This document shows positions 49,583-58,630 of a stretch of DNA of 64,000 nt, one piece after another (the stretch's first letter is position 1; the number at the start of each line of letters is the position of its first letter). The notes below the pieces were generated by a model. The model searched no databases. It was not told the DNA's origin and worked only from the letters and a program-made list of their open reading frames with translations. The DNA comes from Anaerofustis stercorihominis DSM 17244. GTDB taxonomy: Bacteria > Bacillota > Clostridia > Eubacteriales > Anaerofustaceae. The DNA lies in the NCBI RefSeq assembly GCF_000154825.1, contig NZ_DS560019.1, positions 434,001 to 498,000 of the forward strand, read 5' to 3'. Position numbers and translations under genes: made by a program.

Positions 49583-50071
49583 CTAATAAACCAAATTCTT
49601 GGAATTTATTTTTATATATTCATCAATGTTGATTTCCAAGATATTTTCTTTCAATGCAGGAAGCATTTGTTCCTTACCTTCAATTTTAAATACATAAATA
49701 TCAATGGCAGCGTTGGTAAGGACATCCGACATGATACCTATTTCATTATCGTCTTCATCTAATACTTTTAACCCTTTTAAATCTTCTATAAAGTATTCTC
49801 CTTCCTCCAATCCTACGCTGTCTTCTCTAAGTACTTCCACATATTCATTTTTTAATATTTCAGCTTCATTCCTATCATCAAGACCTTTAAGCTTTAAAAT
49901 TATTTGGTCTTTGTTTATTCTTGCAGCCGATACTTCATACTCTTTATTCTTTATAAAACATCTTTTTAAAATCTTAAATCTATTGATATCATCAGTCAAA
50001 GGACGAACCTTTAATTCTCCTTTTATCCCATGAACATTGAATATTTTACCTATTACTACATTATTTTTCAT
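49583..50071 (-). CDS. rimM: Ribosome maturation factor RimM
   Basis: A 162-residue RimM: N-terminal domain VIGKIFNVHGIKGELKVRPLTDD, the linker EGEYFIEDLKGLKVLDED, and the PRC barrel with VYVFKIEG-type ending (IYVFKIEGKEQMLPALKENILEI). It assists 16S processing by binding S19. It is directly upstream of trmD, the conserved pair. Confidence 0.93.
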   Translation of the reverse strand: MKNNVVIGKIFNVHGIKGELKVRPLTDDINRFKILKRCFIKNKEYEVSAARINKDQIILKLKGLDDRNEAEILKNEYVEVLREDSVGLEEGEYFIEDLKGLKVLDEDDNEIGIMSDVLTNAAIDIYVFKIEGKEQMLPALKENILEINIDEYIKINSKNLVY

Positions 50072-50200
50072 ATTACCACTCTCTGCGTTTTTTAATATTC
50101 TATCAAAAAAAATATTTCTTTTCCATATCTATAATAAATATTAATAAAATATGGTAAAATAATATATAACAAATTAGTATATATGGAGGCATAATTTATT

Positions 50201-51313
50201 ATGGACAAAAGAATAGAACAACTGGCACATAATCTCGTTACTTTTTCGACTAACGTTCAAAAAGGCGAAAAAGTACTTATAAATGCCGGAGGAATAGAAG
50301 ATACAAGAGACTTGGTAAAGGCACTTGTAAGAGAAGTTTATAAAGCGGGAGGTTTTCCTTATTTAAAACTTACCGACTCAAGTATAAATAGAGAAATTTT
50401 AATGGGCGTAAGCAAAGAACAGCTTGAATTTCAAAATGACTATGAATTATATCAAATGAAAGGAATGGATGCATATATCGGTATCGGATGTTCAGACAAT
50501 GCAAGTGAATTAAGCGACGTTCCAAGCGATAATATATCATTACAATCCTCGGTTTTAAGACCGGTATTAAGAGAAAGAGTAGATAATTCAAAATGGGTAA
50601 TCTTAAGATATCCTAACGGCTCGATGGCTCAGAGTGCAAAAATGAGCAAAGACGCTTTTAAAGATTATTTCTTCGATGTATGCTGTCTTGATTATTCTAA
50701 AATGGCTAAGGCGGTAGAACCATTAAAAGAATTAATGGAAAAAACCGACAAAGTAAGGATTAAAGGTCCGGGTACGGATTTAACATTCTCTATAAAAGGA
50801 ATGAATGCAATACCATGCTGCGGCAATATGAATATACCCGACGGAGAAATCTATACCGCACCTATTAAAGACAGTGTAAACGGAACTATTTCTTATAATA
50901 CAAAGAGCGACCACCTTGGATTTATTTATGAAAATATAAAATTGACATTTAAAGACGGTAAAATCGTGGAAGCAACATCAAACAATAATGAAAGAATAAA
51001 TAAAGTATTTGATATGGATGAAGGTGCAAGATACGTAGGAGAGTTTGCTATAGGTATCAATCCATTCATTAACGAACCTATGCTTGATACTTTATTCGAT
51101 GAAAAAATCGCAGGCAGTATTCACTTTACTCCGGGCTGTTGTTATGAAGATGCGGATAACGGAAACAAATCTTCTCTTCACTGGGATCTTGTATTGATAC
51201 AAACAGAAGAAAAAGGCGGCGGAGAAATTTATTTCAACGATGTACTGATCAGAAAAAACGGAGTATTTGTATTAGACGAACTAAAAGGACTAAACCCTGA
51301 AAACTTAAAATAA
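50201..51313 (+). CDS. M29-family aminopeptidase
   Basis: A 370-residue aminopeptidase T/AmpS-family protein. Metal ligands can be seen in DGEIYTAP (Glu), VGEFAIGINP (Glu), GSIHFTPG (His) and SLHWDLV (His, Asp), with a double-metal centre typical of M29. It is intracellular and releases N-terminal residues from peptides. TATGGAGGCATAATTTATT precedes the ATG. A lipoprotein gene follows in 26 bases and shares the terminator. Confidence 0.9.
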   Translation: MDKRIEQLAHNLVTFSTNVQKGEKVLINAGGIEDTRDLVKALVREVYKAGGFPYLKLTDSSINREILMGVSKEQLEFQNDYELYQMKGMDAYIGIGCSDNASELSDVPSDNISLQSSVLRPVLRERVDNSKWVILRYPNGSMAQSAKMSKDAFKDYFFDVCCLDYSKMAKAVEPLKELMEKTDKVRIKGPGTDLTFSIKGMNAIPCCGNMNIPDGEIYTAPIKDSVNGTISYNTKSDHLGFIYENIKLTFKDGKIVEATSNNNERINKVFDMDEGARYVGEFAIGINPFINEPMLDTLFDEKIAGSIHFTPGCCYEDADNGNKSSLHWDLVLIQTEEKGGGEIYFNDVLIRKNGVFVLDELKGLNPENLK

Positions 51314-51338
51314 AACATCTATTAAAGAGGGAAAGAAA

Positions 51339-51782
51339 ATGAAGAAAATATTTGTGATACTATTATCAGTATTGTTACTAACAGGATTTGCAGGATGCGG
51401 ATTTAACGTAAACGATGGTTTTAATATAGATGATTACAATGATACTATAAATAACAGCGATAGGATCGATGTTATCATAGACGATAAAAGAGTTGATATG
51501 ATTTCTGGTCATAACAATATCGAAGACTTCGTCAATGCACTTAAACTTGATGAATGGAAAATAAAAGAACTTCCCGAGGATGCAAAGAAAGACGCAGAAT
51601 TCGTTATGTACAAAAACAAAACTAAAAAAGAAGGAAGCAAAGATAACTCTACAAAATTCATTCAGGTAGCAAAGATAATAACTTATAAAGATATCAATTA
51701 CGTAACACTAAGTATTGCAAAAATGGAATTTGATTTTAAAATACCTGAAGATGTATCAGATTATTTAAATACATTTATATAA
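51339..51782 (+). CDS. Putative lipoprotein
   Basis: A 147-residue secreted protein with a type II signal peptide (KKIFVILLSVLLLTGFAGC; lipobox FAGC, lipidated Cys at 21). The mature part is polar and rich in Asp, Asn and Lys, without a known domain. AAGAGGGAAAGAAA precedes the ATG. Its stop lies in a strong terminator hairpin. Function unknown. Confidence 0.8.
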   Translation: MKKIFVILLSVLLLTGFAGCGFNVNDGFNIDDYNDTINNSDRIDVIIDDKRVDMISGHNNIEDFVNALKLDEWKIKELPEDAKKDAEFVMYKNKTKKEGSKDNSTKFIQVAKIITYKDINYVTLSIAKMEFDFKIPEDVSDYLNTFI

Positions 51783-51811
51783 AAAACGAGGGATTATCCC
51801 TCGTTTTTTTA
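51781..51811 (+). terminator. Intrinsic terminator after the lipoprotein gene
   Basis: Perfect stem AAAAAACGAGGGAT/ATCCCTCGTTTTTT, followed by T. It may also serve the convergent Cys-rich gene. Confidence 0.93.
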
Positions 51812-51841
51812 ATACATAATATGTTTTAATAATAATAGATA

Positions 51842-52528
51842 TTAGTCATCGCATCCGCATGTGTCACATGAGCTGTTAGATGGGAAAAAATCCCTAAATG
51901 CTGAAATATCTTCACTAAGAAATGTTTCACAGAAGTTTGGTGCACATTCTTCTTCTCTGCATTCTTCAGGTATTGGACAATATCCGAATGTAGGAACCTT
52001 TAAGCTTACTTTAGATACTGCACTTACAACGATCATGAAACCAAGTGTCATAGATATTTGACAACCGCCTGATCTGTTTACGCAGTTAGCTTCAGTAAAG
52101 CATTCAGCTACAGGTGCAAATCTGCCTTGTCTTACGAATTTTCTGTTTAAGTCCATAACCGTACTTACAGGAATTCTGATTTTATTGTCTGATTGTACAG
52201 TGCTGCCGCATACAGGTTTAGCTTCAACTGCTACTATTGAACAGTCGCATTTTCTTCTAAGTACCGCATAAATCGGAATAGCTACAACACATTTAAGTCT
52301 TGCATGACATTCATCCATTTCTGTGAAGAATGGTTCATCTTCATATTGTTCAACTTCAGAATCTCCGAATTGTGCATAAAGGAAAGTATATTCTGAGATA
52401 TCTCCATTCAACGCTAAGTCAAATGTCATATTTTGAATACATTCTCTTTTTGAGCAGGCATCATAAACCTTATCAACAATTAGACATTCCACACCTCTTG
52501 TATTAGTATTACATGTTCTTTCTTCCAC
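51842..52528 (-). CDS. Cys-rich protein with VDKVYDxC motif, spore-coat-like
   Basis: A 228-residue protein with 20-odd cysteines spread throughout, ending SSCDTCGCDD. The N-terminal CLIVDKVYDACSKREC motif is of the type seen in SPOCS (DUF3794-like) and related clostridial coat-associated proteins. It is a cytoplasmic-type protein without signal peptide. Start GTG 52526-52528 is nine bases behind AGGAGG. It is monocistronic, divergent from the helicase gene. The coat role is a suggestion from sequence style; no other coat gene is nearby. Confidence 0.6.
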   Translation of the reverse strand: MEERTCNTNTRGVECLIVDKVYDACSKRECIQNMTFDLALNGDISEYTFLYAQFGDSEVEQYEDEPFFTEMDECHARLKCVVAIPIYAVLRRKCDCSIVAVEAKPVCGSTVQSDNKIRIPVSTVMDLNRKFVRQGRFAPVAECFTEANCVNRSGGCQISMTLGFMIVVSAVSKVSLKVPTFGYCPIPEECREEECAPNFCETFLSEDISAFRDFFPSNSSCDTCGCDD

Positions 52529-52628
52529 TTTTTAAATCCTCCTAAGTTTATGTTCTTATTTGTTATACACTTATATAATATGAGAAATAATATTTTGTGT
52601 TACTGATAAAAGTGATATAATAAAATTT

Positions 52629-54620
52629 ATGAATGAACAAAAAGATTTAATTACAAACATAGAAGAAAAAGAACTTGATAAAACTCAAACGGAATGTGTA
52701 AACAGCGAAGAAAGAAATATACTTGCAATAGCAGGTGCGGGCTGCGGAAAAACTACGACTCTTCTCGCAAGAGTTAAATATTTGATTGAAAAAAGGAAAG
52801 CAAATAAAGAGGATATACTCATATTAAGCTTTACGAATTCCTCAACAAACGAGCTCAAAGAAAGAATAAGAAGAGTAACCCATGAAGATATAGATGTATT
52901 TACCTTTCATAAGCTGGGTAAAAGTATAATAAACAGTGTGGACGGATACGACGTTACCCTTTATAAAAACGGAGTAAGTAAATTTGTCAGCCAATATTTG
53001 GATATCAGACTAAAAAAGGGAAAGTATTATGAATTCTACGACTTTCTTATAAACCACTATCATGAGTATGTACCATTTAAAAGCTTCGATAAGAAAGAAC
53101 ATGAATACAAATATCTTAAAGAAAAAGCTATTATAAGCCTTGATAATGAATATAAAATGACATTTGAAGAAAATGTGATATCCAACTATTTATTTCTTCA
53201 TAAGATAAATTATGAATACTTTATGACAAATCCCTTAGGAGATGAGTTCAGAAAGCTATGCTCAGGATTTTATCTTCCTGATTACGATTTATATATATTT
53301 AACCTTTACATCGATAAAGAGGGGAATAAACCTTTATGGGGATATCCTAAAAATAAAAGAGTGGCACAAAAAAATTATGATGCATATATAAATTTTTTAA
53401 ATACATATCCGGGCTTTAAAGATAAATGTATATTCACTTATTCTTATGACTTTGAAAACAATCAATTCGCGGATAAGTTGAATGAAGAATTAGATAAATA
53501 TAATATAAAAAGAGATTTTTCATACGATGATATAGATGAAGAAATATCCAGAGTCTTTGCATATAATATTTCTTTTATAAAAAAATTGATAGCCAACTTT
53601 ATTACCCTGATGAAGACTACAGCGAGAAAAAGTGAAAATGTATTAAAAATAGATAACTATTACAATAAAGCCGAAGAAATAAGATCCAAATCATTTTACA
53701 AGTTGGTGCTTCCTATTTATGAAGCATATGAAAAAATCTTGTATCATAATAATCAAATCGACTTTAACGATATGATATTAAAAGCTACGGATTATGTAAA
53801 TAAAGGATTATATTTAAAGGACTATAAATACATCCTCATAGATGAATTTCAGGATATATCATCTTCCAGAATGAGACTTGTGGATAGCATATACAGAAAA
53901 TCAGAAAGTGAAATTTTTGCTGTGGGAGACGATTATCAAAGTATATTTCGTTTCACGGGAAGTGATATAAATATATTTTATGATTTTGAAAAAGAATATA
54001 ATGCTAAAAAGTATTTAATAGAAAATAATTATAGATTTGACAGCAATATTGCAAATTTATCAAATAAATTTATTCTTCAAAATCCTCACCAAATAAAAAA
54101 AGAACTTAAAAGTAAAAGAGCCGGGGTTTCTTCGGTGGAATTCGTAACTTCACCCAATAAAAATAATCTAACAAAACTATTTTTGGATAAACTATATTCT
54201 CTTCCGATTGGAAGTGAAGTAATGCTCCTCGGAAGGTATAAAAAAGATATCCTAAGATATGCAAAAACCGAAGAGACTGAAATTACAGTCAATGAAGAAA
54301 AAGAGGTAAATATAAAGGTAATCAGAAGACCGGATTTAGATATAAACTTTATGACCGTACACAAAGCAAAGGGACTGGAATGTGACTATGTCTTCATATT
54401 AAATACATTCAATAACTTAATGGGTTTTCCCTGTAATATAACAGATGATAATCTTATAAAATTACTTCTAAAAAATAAAGAAAATTTTTTATATGCGGAA
54501 GAAAGAAGACTGTTCTACGTAGCAATGACCAGAGCAAAGGAAAAACTCTTTATAATGGTTGACCGTAATAGTTTATCTCCATTCGTAGAAGAACTAATGG
54601 AATATAAAATAAATAAATAA
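52629..54620 (+). CDS. UvrD/HelD-like superfamily 1 helicase with inserted degenerate nuclease-like domain
   Basis: A 663-residue SF1A helicase. Motif I AGAGCGKTTT (35-44), Ia LSFTNSST, II IDEFQD near 405, III GDDYQSIFRFTGSD near 437, V TVHKAKGLE near 578, VI FYVAMTRAKEKL near 635. Residues 175-300 are an insertion resembling the PD-(D/E)XK-like domain of helicase IV (FYLPDYDLYIF). In active members the pattern is YLPxxDIYIE, and the catalytic Glu is Phe224 here, so the insert is probably a DNA-binding remnant. The protein lacks motif IV-rich 2B length of UvrD. DNA repair or plasmid/phage response is possible. Confidence 0.82.
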   Translation: MNEQKDLITNIEEKELDKTQTECVNSEERNILAIAGAGCGKTTTLLARVKYLIEKRKANKEDILILSFTNSSTNELKERIRRVTHEDIDVFTFHKLGKSIINSVDGYDVTLYKNGVSKFVSQYLDIRLKKGKYYEFYDFLINHYHEYVPFKSFDKKEHEYKYLKEKAIISLDNEYKMTFEENVISNYLFLHKINYEYFMTNPLGDEFRKLCSGFYLPDYDLYIFNLYIDKEGNKPLWGYPKNKRVAQKNYDAYINFLNTYPGFKDKCIFTYSYDFENNQFADKLNEELDKYNIKRDFSYDDIDEEISRVFAYNISFIKKLIANFITLMKTTARKSENVLKIDNYYNKAEEIRSKSFYKLVLPIYEAYEKILYHNNQIDFNDMILKATDYVNKGLYLKDYKYILIDEFQDISSSRMRLVDSIYRKSESEIFAVGDDYQSIFRFTGSDINIFYDFEKEYNAKKYLIENNYRFDSNIANLSNKFILQNPHQIKKELKSKRAGVSSVEFVTSPNKNNLTKLFLDKLYSLPIGSEVMLLGRYKKDILRYAKTEETEITVNEEKEVNIKVIRRPDLDINFMTVHKAKGLECDYVFILNTFNNLMGFPCNITDDNLIKLLLKNKENFLYAEERRLFYVAMTRAKEKLFIMVDRNSLSPFVEELMEYKINK

Positions 54621-54650
54621 AAAGACTCTTAGTTTACTAAGAGCCTTTTA
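54621..54650 (+). terminator. Intrinsic terminator of the helicase gene
   Basis: Stem CTCTTAG/CTAAGAG with TTTA loop, A-rich before and TTTTATTTTA after. Confidence 0.8.
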
Positions 54651-54652
54651 TT

Positions 54653-54935
54653 TTAAGTCAAGTATGCACAAACAGGAAGAAAAATGAAACCAATTACACA
54701 AATCACTGTTGAAATATTAAATACTATACTTCCGTATTTATTCGCAAATTCTTCCTCACCAAAATCATTCCTAATGTGATTTATATTTATAATTGATATT
54801 ATCGTAGCAAGCGTATATGTTCTTACATAATTTAAATTGTTTAATTTTATAATCTAATTTATTATTGATCTCTACTATATATAAAATAGATAAGCACTAA
54901 TGATATACATTGCAATGCCATAAAAAATGAAGTAT
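54653..54935 (-). pseudogene. Decayed small membrane-protein gene
   Basis: The minus strand holds two hydrophobic reading fragments in different frames, without a usable start. The longer encodes FGEEEFANKYGSIVF and a membrane span ending in VCAYLT (54653 to about 54840). A shorter upstream piece reads YGIAMYIISAYLF (near 54880-54935), interrupted by stops. Together they look like a two-span DUF3784/SdpI-like protein broken by a frameshift and stops. I see no promoter for it. The rest of the 400-base spacer up to 55032 has nothing else. Confidence 0.4.
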
Positions 54936-55032
54936 AAAAACTAAACTTCGACTTTTTTCTTCTATGTTATAATAATGAAGAGTGATATAATAAATATGTA
55001 ATATTTAAATATAGTTACAAGGAGAAATTAAA

Positions 55033-55533
55033 ATGGAAACAAAAGAAGCTTTTGATTTACTTAATAAACAGCTGCCAAAGGGAGTTTTTCTTAATGTAAA
55101 GAATGACAATAAAGTCAACACTATGGTAATAGGCTGGGCAACGGTCGGAAGAGTATGGGGTAAAGAAATTATGACTGTTATGGTTAGATTTTCAAGGAAT
55201 ACATATGACCTTATTAAAAATGCAGACTCATTTACCGTAAGTGTACCGGAATATGATACAATTAAAAAAGAAATTGCATTTATGGGAACAAAGTCGGGAA
55301 GAGATTTTGATAAATATAAAGAAACAGGTCTCACATTATGCGACGCCAAAAGTGTAGAAAGTCCTATAATAAATGAAGCAAAAGTACATTATGAATGTAA
55401 AATCGTATATAAACAATCTATGGACCCGACAGGGATAATTGACTATGAAAACATTGAAAAAAGATTTTATGAAGGAAATAATGATTATCATATGATATTC
55501 TATGGAGAAATCTTAAACGTATATGATAAATAA
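55033..55533 (+). CDS. Flavin reductase-like domain protein
   Basis: A 166-residue FMN-binding split-barrel protein of the flavin-reductase (DIM6/NTAB) family: GVFLNVKNDNKVNTMVIGWATVGRVWGKEIMTVMV, then RNTYDLIKNADSFTVSVP, where FMN-contacting Asn, Thr and Ser lie. It may pass electrons from NAD(P)H or act as a flavin chaperone. Monocistronic, behind AAGGAGAAATTAAA, with a shared terminator. Substrate not identified. Confidence 0.83.
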   Translation: METKEAFDLLNKQLPKGVFLNVKNDNKVNTMVIGWATVGRVWGKEIMTVMVRFSRNTYDLIKNADSFTVSVPEYDTIKKEIAFMGTKSGRDFDKYKETGLTLCDAKSVESPIINEAKVHYECKIVYKQSMDPTGIIDYENIEKRFYEGNNDYHMIFYGEILNVYDK

Positions 55534-55534
55534 T

Positions 55535-55563
55535 AAAAAAGAGCCTAAGTAATGGCTCTTTTT
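55535..55563. terminator. Bidirectional intrinsic terminator
   Basis: Stem AAAAGAGCC/GGCTCTTTT with an eight-base loop and T runs on both strands; separates the convergent flavin-reductase and M6-protease genes. Confidence 0.85.
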
Positions 55564-55568
55564 ATTAT

Positions 55569-57812
55569 TTACGCATTACGTCTGAGCTTAAACCCTATAC
55601 CTATAACTCCCAATACAGAAATTGATAGAATGATAAACCAAACATTCATATTTTCTTCATCCGAAGTCTTTGCGGAATTTGGTGATTTAGAATTTTTGTT
55701 GATTGAAATATTACTTTTATCGCTGTTACTGTTTTCTTGTTTTTTATATGAAGTCTTAACCGTTAAATTCGAAGCAACTTTATCATAAGTTTTTCCGTTA
55801 TTGAAAGAAGCTTTGACAAAATAATTTTTATTTACTTTTGTAGCATTTTCAGGAAAGTTGATTGCTGCATTCCTTGTCGTTATATTATATACATCTTCAT
55901 TTTTAATTACCTTATTAGCCCAATCTTCATTTATTTTATTTCCGTTTTTATCGAACACACTGAGTGTCATATCTCCGTAGAAGTTTTTACCTTTTACGGA
56001 AAAAGAAACCTTCCCGCCTTTGTTGTTCAGATCGGGATTTTTAGCTTTTATGGAGCTTACTTTTGCATTTGGAAGCTCAACTTTAATTGTCATTTCATCT
56101 GAAGATGAAATATTTGTATCAATCTTTATACCTGTATCAGTCCTATAACCGGGTTCTCTTCCCAACATTCCCATATACGGAACTTTTTCAAAATTCTCAG
56201 GATCATTTAAATTATAGATAAAATCGCTCCACATAGGTGAAGGGAATGAATGAGTTGTGCCAAATGGTTTTATAACGCTTAATCCCGGTGAATGATAACT
56301 GCTGTTAACCGTATTCGTATTATAATTTTCATAAATTATTTTAGAATCAACTCTATAAATAACTATACCGGGATCACACCTATCCAAACCATATGTTGCC
56401 TTATATGATGGACCTAAAACTCTGTCAAAATTTTTAAATTGCCTGTTTTCAATAATAAAATATTTATTTGCATCATTTGTTGGTATTATATAAAAATTAT
56501 ATTTATCCTTATCAGATGCAGTATGCAGCGTATACTCTCCGCTTTTATTTATATATGATTCATCATAATAACCCAACATCCATTTTGAAAGTGCATCTAA
56601 ATGAGAAGGAATATACTTAGTTTTTACATAACCTTCATGCTTTTCAAAAGCCCAGTTCCCACCATCCATCAAACTTAGATATTCAACATTTGCAAAATCG
56701 GACCATACACCTGCATCATAATCAACATCATATAAATCAGGCAGTCCAATATAATGTCCGAGTTCATGACAAAGCGTAGAGATACCGTTCATAGCTTCAT
56801 CAGGAGAAGTAGTTTGTTTAAGCTTTTCCGCAAATCCGACAAAGTTCATTATATATGTATCATTAGCATTTAAATAAGGTTCCCAATATGTTGTCTGACT
56901 TGCCCAAAAATTAGGTTCAGCGGGATCCGGAACAGCAGCTTCATATCCTGCGAAAATAATGACTACCGCAAGTTCGTTATTATATATTTTTCCGTTTTTA
57001 TTTATATCATAATCTTTAAAATTTATTGTAGAGCCGGCTTTTGTTAGAGATTCCTGAATTGCTTTATCGAAATCATCACTGACAAAATCTGCACCCCGAT
57101 TACCATGATTTCTGTCGAGTTTTACTTTTATAGTTCCCGGATGAGTCGTATTGGTTTCTTTGACAGGAGCCACCGTAAACTTATCATTGGAGACTTCTTT
57201 ATAATACGCTATTATCCCATTAGGATCATTATAAATAGTGTCATACCATTTCTCGGTGTTCTCTGTCTCTATGTCTTGAAAACTTACATCTATGATTACC
57301 ATAGGAAGTTCCCTTGTTGTAGAGTTTTTATCCTTAAGTCCTTTATATGTTTTGCTGCTTTTAGAAATAGGTACCTTCGATAAATCTATAGGATCGGGAG
57401 TTTCTCTCTTCCTTAAAGTACTGTTTTTCTCCTGTAGTTTTAAGTATTCTTTCTTTTTTGTATCATTTTTAAAAACACTTGCTTTAATATTTTTATCCTT
57501 TGAAGATTTGATGTTTTTTGCATTTACAGCTACATTAGAACCAAGGGCAAGTTTGTCATTTTCATTTATTACATATTTCCAAGTGTTATCTTCATCGTCT
57601 TTTACAATAACATTATTATTTTCATCGATATAATAACTAAAGTATTCATCCCCTTTAAAATAAGCATTAAAATTTGTTCCGTCAGGCTGAGATATAATAC
57701 TTTTATATGGATATGCCGTTACGGCAAACACACTGTTAAAAGTTATAAACAAAGATAATACTGCAAATAAAAAGGTAAAAAATATTTTTTTATTTGTTAA
57801 TATATTTTTCAT
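55569..57812 (-). CDS. Secreted M6-family (immune inhibitor A-like) metalloprotease
   Basis: A 747-residue secreted protease. Signal peptide MKNILTNKKIFFTFLFAVLS (start 57810-57812 behind AAAGGGGAAATTTT; a longer frame from 57866 lacks a site). A propeptide-like region, then the M6 domain with the zinc motif HELGHYIGLPDLYD near residue 349, and a beta-rich C-terminal region. It ends with SAKTSDEE, a hydrophobic span and LRRNA: the layout of a sortase signal but with a non-canonical SAKTS in place of LPxTG, so wall attachment is uncertain. InhA relatives degrade host proteins. No virulence context is seen. Confidence 0.87.
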   Translation of the reverse strand: MKNILTNKKIFFTFLFAVLSLFITFNSVFAVTAYPYKSIISQPDGTNFNAYFKGDEYFSYYIDENNNVIVKDDEDNTWKYVINENDKLALGSNVAVNAKNIKSSKDKNIKASVFKNDTKKKEYLKLQEKNSTLRKRETPDPIDLSKVPISKSSKTYKGLKDKNSTTRELPMVIIDVSFQDIETENTEKWYDTIYNDPNGIIAYYKEVSNDKFTVAPVKETNTTHPGTIKVKLDRNHGNRGADFVSDDFDKAIQESLTKAGSTINFKDYDINKNGKIYNNELAVVIIFAGYEAAVPDPAEPNFWASQTTYWEPYLNANDTYIMNFVGFAEKLKQTTSPDEAMNGISTLCHELGHYIGLPDLYDVDYDAGVWSDFANVEYLSLMDGGNWAFEKHEGYVKTKYIPSHLDALSKWMLGYYDESYINKSGEYTLHTASDKDKYNFYIIPTNDANKYFIIENRQFKNFDRVLGPSYKATYGLDRCDPGIVIYRVDSKIIYENYNTNTVNSSYHSPGLSVIKPFGTTHSFPSPMWSDFIYNLNDPENFEKVPYMGMLGREPGYRTDTGIKIDTNISSSDEMTIKVELPNAKVSSIKAKNPDLNNKGGKVSFSVKGKNFYGDMTLSVFDKNGNKINEDWANKVIKNEDVYNITTRNAAINFPENATKVNKNYFVKASFNNGKTYDKVASNLTVKTSYKKQENSNSDKSNISINKNSKSPNSAKTSDEENMNVWFIILSISVLGVIGIGFKLRRNA

Positions 57813-57947
57813 AAAATTTCCCCTTTTTGTGATAACGTTTCTTTGATATTCTTTTACCATAAACACAATAATATTTTTTAATATTTTATTAAAATAGGAT
57901 AAAATATAAGTAAATAGAAGATTTATTCAAATAAAATTAAAAATCGG

Positions 57948-57976
57948 TTGAATAAATCTTACGGTTATGATATACT
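57948..57976 (+). promoter_or_regulatory. Promoter of rplS
   Basis: TTGAAT (57948-57953), exact 17-base spacer, TATACT (57971-57976). Confidence 0.75.
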
Positions 57977-57981
57977 TTTTA

Positions 57982-58068
57982 GGCTATAAGTCTGATTACT
58001 ATAGCTATTAGGGGTGTTCCTCTGCTTAAGAAGTAAGTAAGAATGCTTGAAGATGAAGGGAGGCACAA
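57982..58068 (+). ncRNA. Putative autoregulatory leader of rplS (L19 leader-like)
   Basis: The untranslated leader begins with a hairpin GGCTATA/TATAGCT (57982-58006), then AGGGG-TGTT-CCTCT, and ends in the ribosome-binding region GGGAGGCAC. GTGTTCCTC (near 58013-58021) can pair imperfectly with GGGAGGCAC, which would hide the ribosome-binding site. L19 leaders with this function are known in Firmicutes; I have not matched it to a covariance model. Confidence 0.45.
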
Positions 58069-58071
58069 ACG

Positions 58072-58416
58072 ATGGATTTATTAAAACTAGTTGAAAACGA
58101 AAACCTTAAAGCTAATGTAACTAAATTTAACGTAGGTGATACTGTAAAAGTTCACGTTAAAGTTGTTGAAGGAAAAAGAGAAAGAATTCAGGTTTTTGAA
58201 GGTATTGTGCTTAAGAAACAACATGGCGGAGTTCAAGAAACATTCACAGTAAGAAAAATTTCTTATGGTGTTGGAGTAGAAAGAACTTTCCCGGTACACT
58301 CACCAAGAATCGATAAAATCGAAGTAACAAGACAAGGTAAAGTTAGAAGAGCAAAACTTAACTACCTTAGAGACAGAGTGGGTAAAGCTGCTAAAGTTAA
58401 AGAAAAAAGAAACTAA
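58072..58416 (+). CDS. rplS: 50S ribosomal protein L19
   Basis: A 114-residue L19: [54 protein letters not shown] and [10 protein letters not shown] are family-defining. It lies at the 30S-50S interface. It is monocistronic here, with a leader, promoter and terminator of its own, not in the rpsP-rimM-trmD-rplS cluster common in other bacteria. Confidence 0.98.
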   Translation: MDLLKLVENENLKANVTKFNVGDTVKVHVKVVEGKRERIQVFEGIVLKKQHGGVQETFTVRKISYGVGVERTFPVHSPRIDKIEVTRQGKVRRAKLNYLRDRVGKAAKVKEKRN

Positions 58417-58441
58417 AAAAAGTCCGATAAGGACTTTTTTT
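58414..58441 (+). terminator. Intrinsic terminator of rplS
   Basis: Perfect stem AAAAAAAGTCC/GGACTTTTTTT with GATAA loop. Confidence 0.94.
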
Positions 58442-58507
58442 GTTGCTATTTATGTATTTTATGATCTTCCAAAATCAAATTTTTATATTATATATTATTT
58501 ATAATCT

Positions 58508-58615
58508 CTAGGCAAATATCCCAAATGCAGTACCGAAACATAAACCAAGACCTAAAGTAATTGCAAGTCTATTATTCTCTTTATCTTTATTATCATTTCT
58601 ATTTTTATCAGCCAT
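58508..58615 (-). CDS. 35-residue small membrane protein
   Basis: Short frame MADKNRNDNKDKENNRLA followed by a glycine-rich hydrophobic helix ITLGLGLCFGTAFGIFA, ending in TAG. CAAGGGAAATAAT provides a weak ribosome-binding site. A charged N-terminal half with a short Gly-zipper span is a type of small protein common in Firmicutes. It is next to degV, which lies upstream on the same strand with a 15-base gap, so it probably shares that transcript. Function unknown. Confidence 0.55.
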   Translation of the reverse strand: MADKNRNDNKDKENNRLAITLGLGLCFGTAFGIFA

Positions 58616-58630
58616 ATTATTTCCCTTGAT

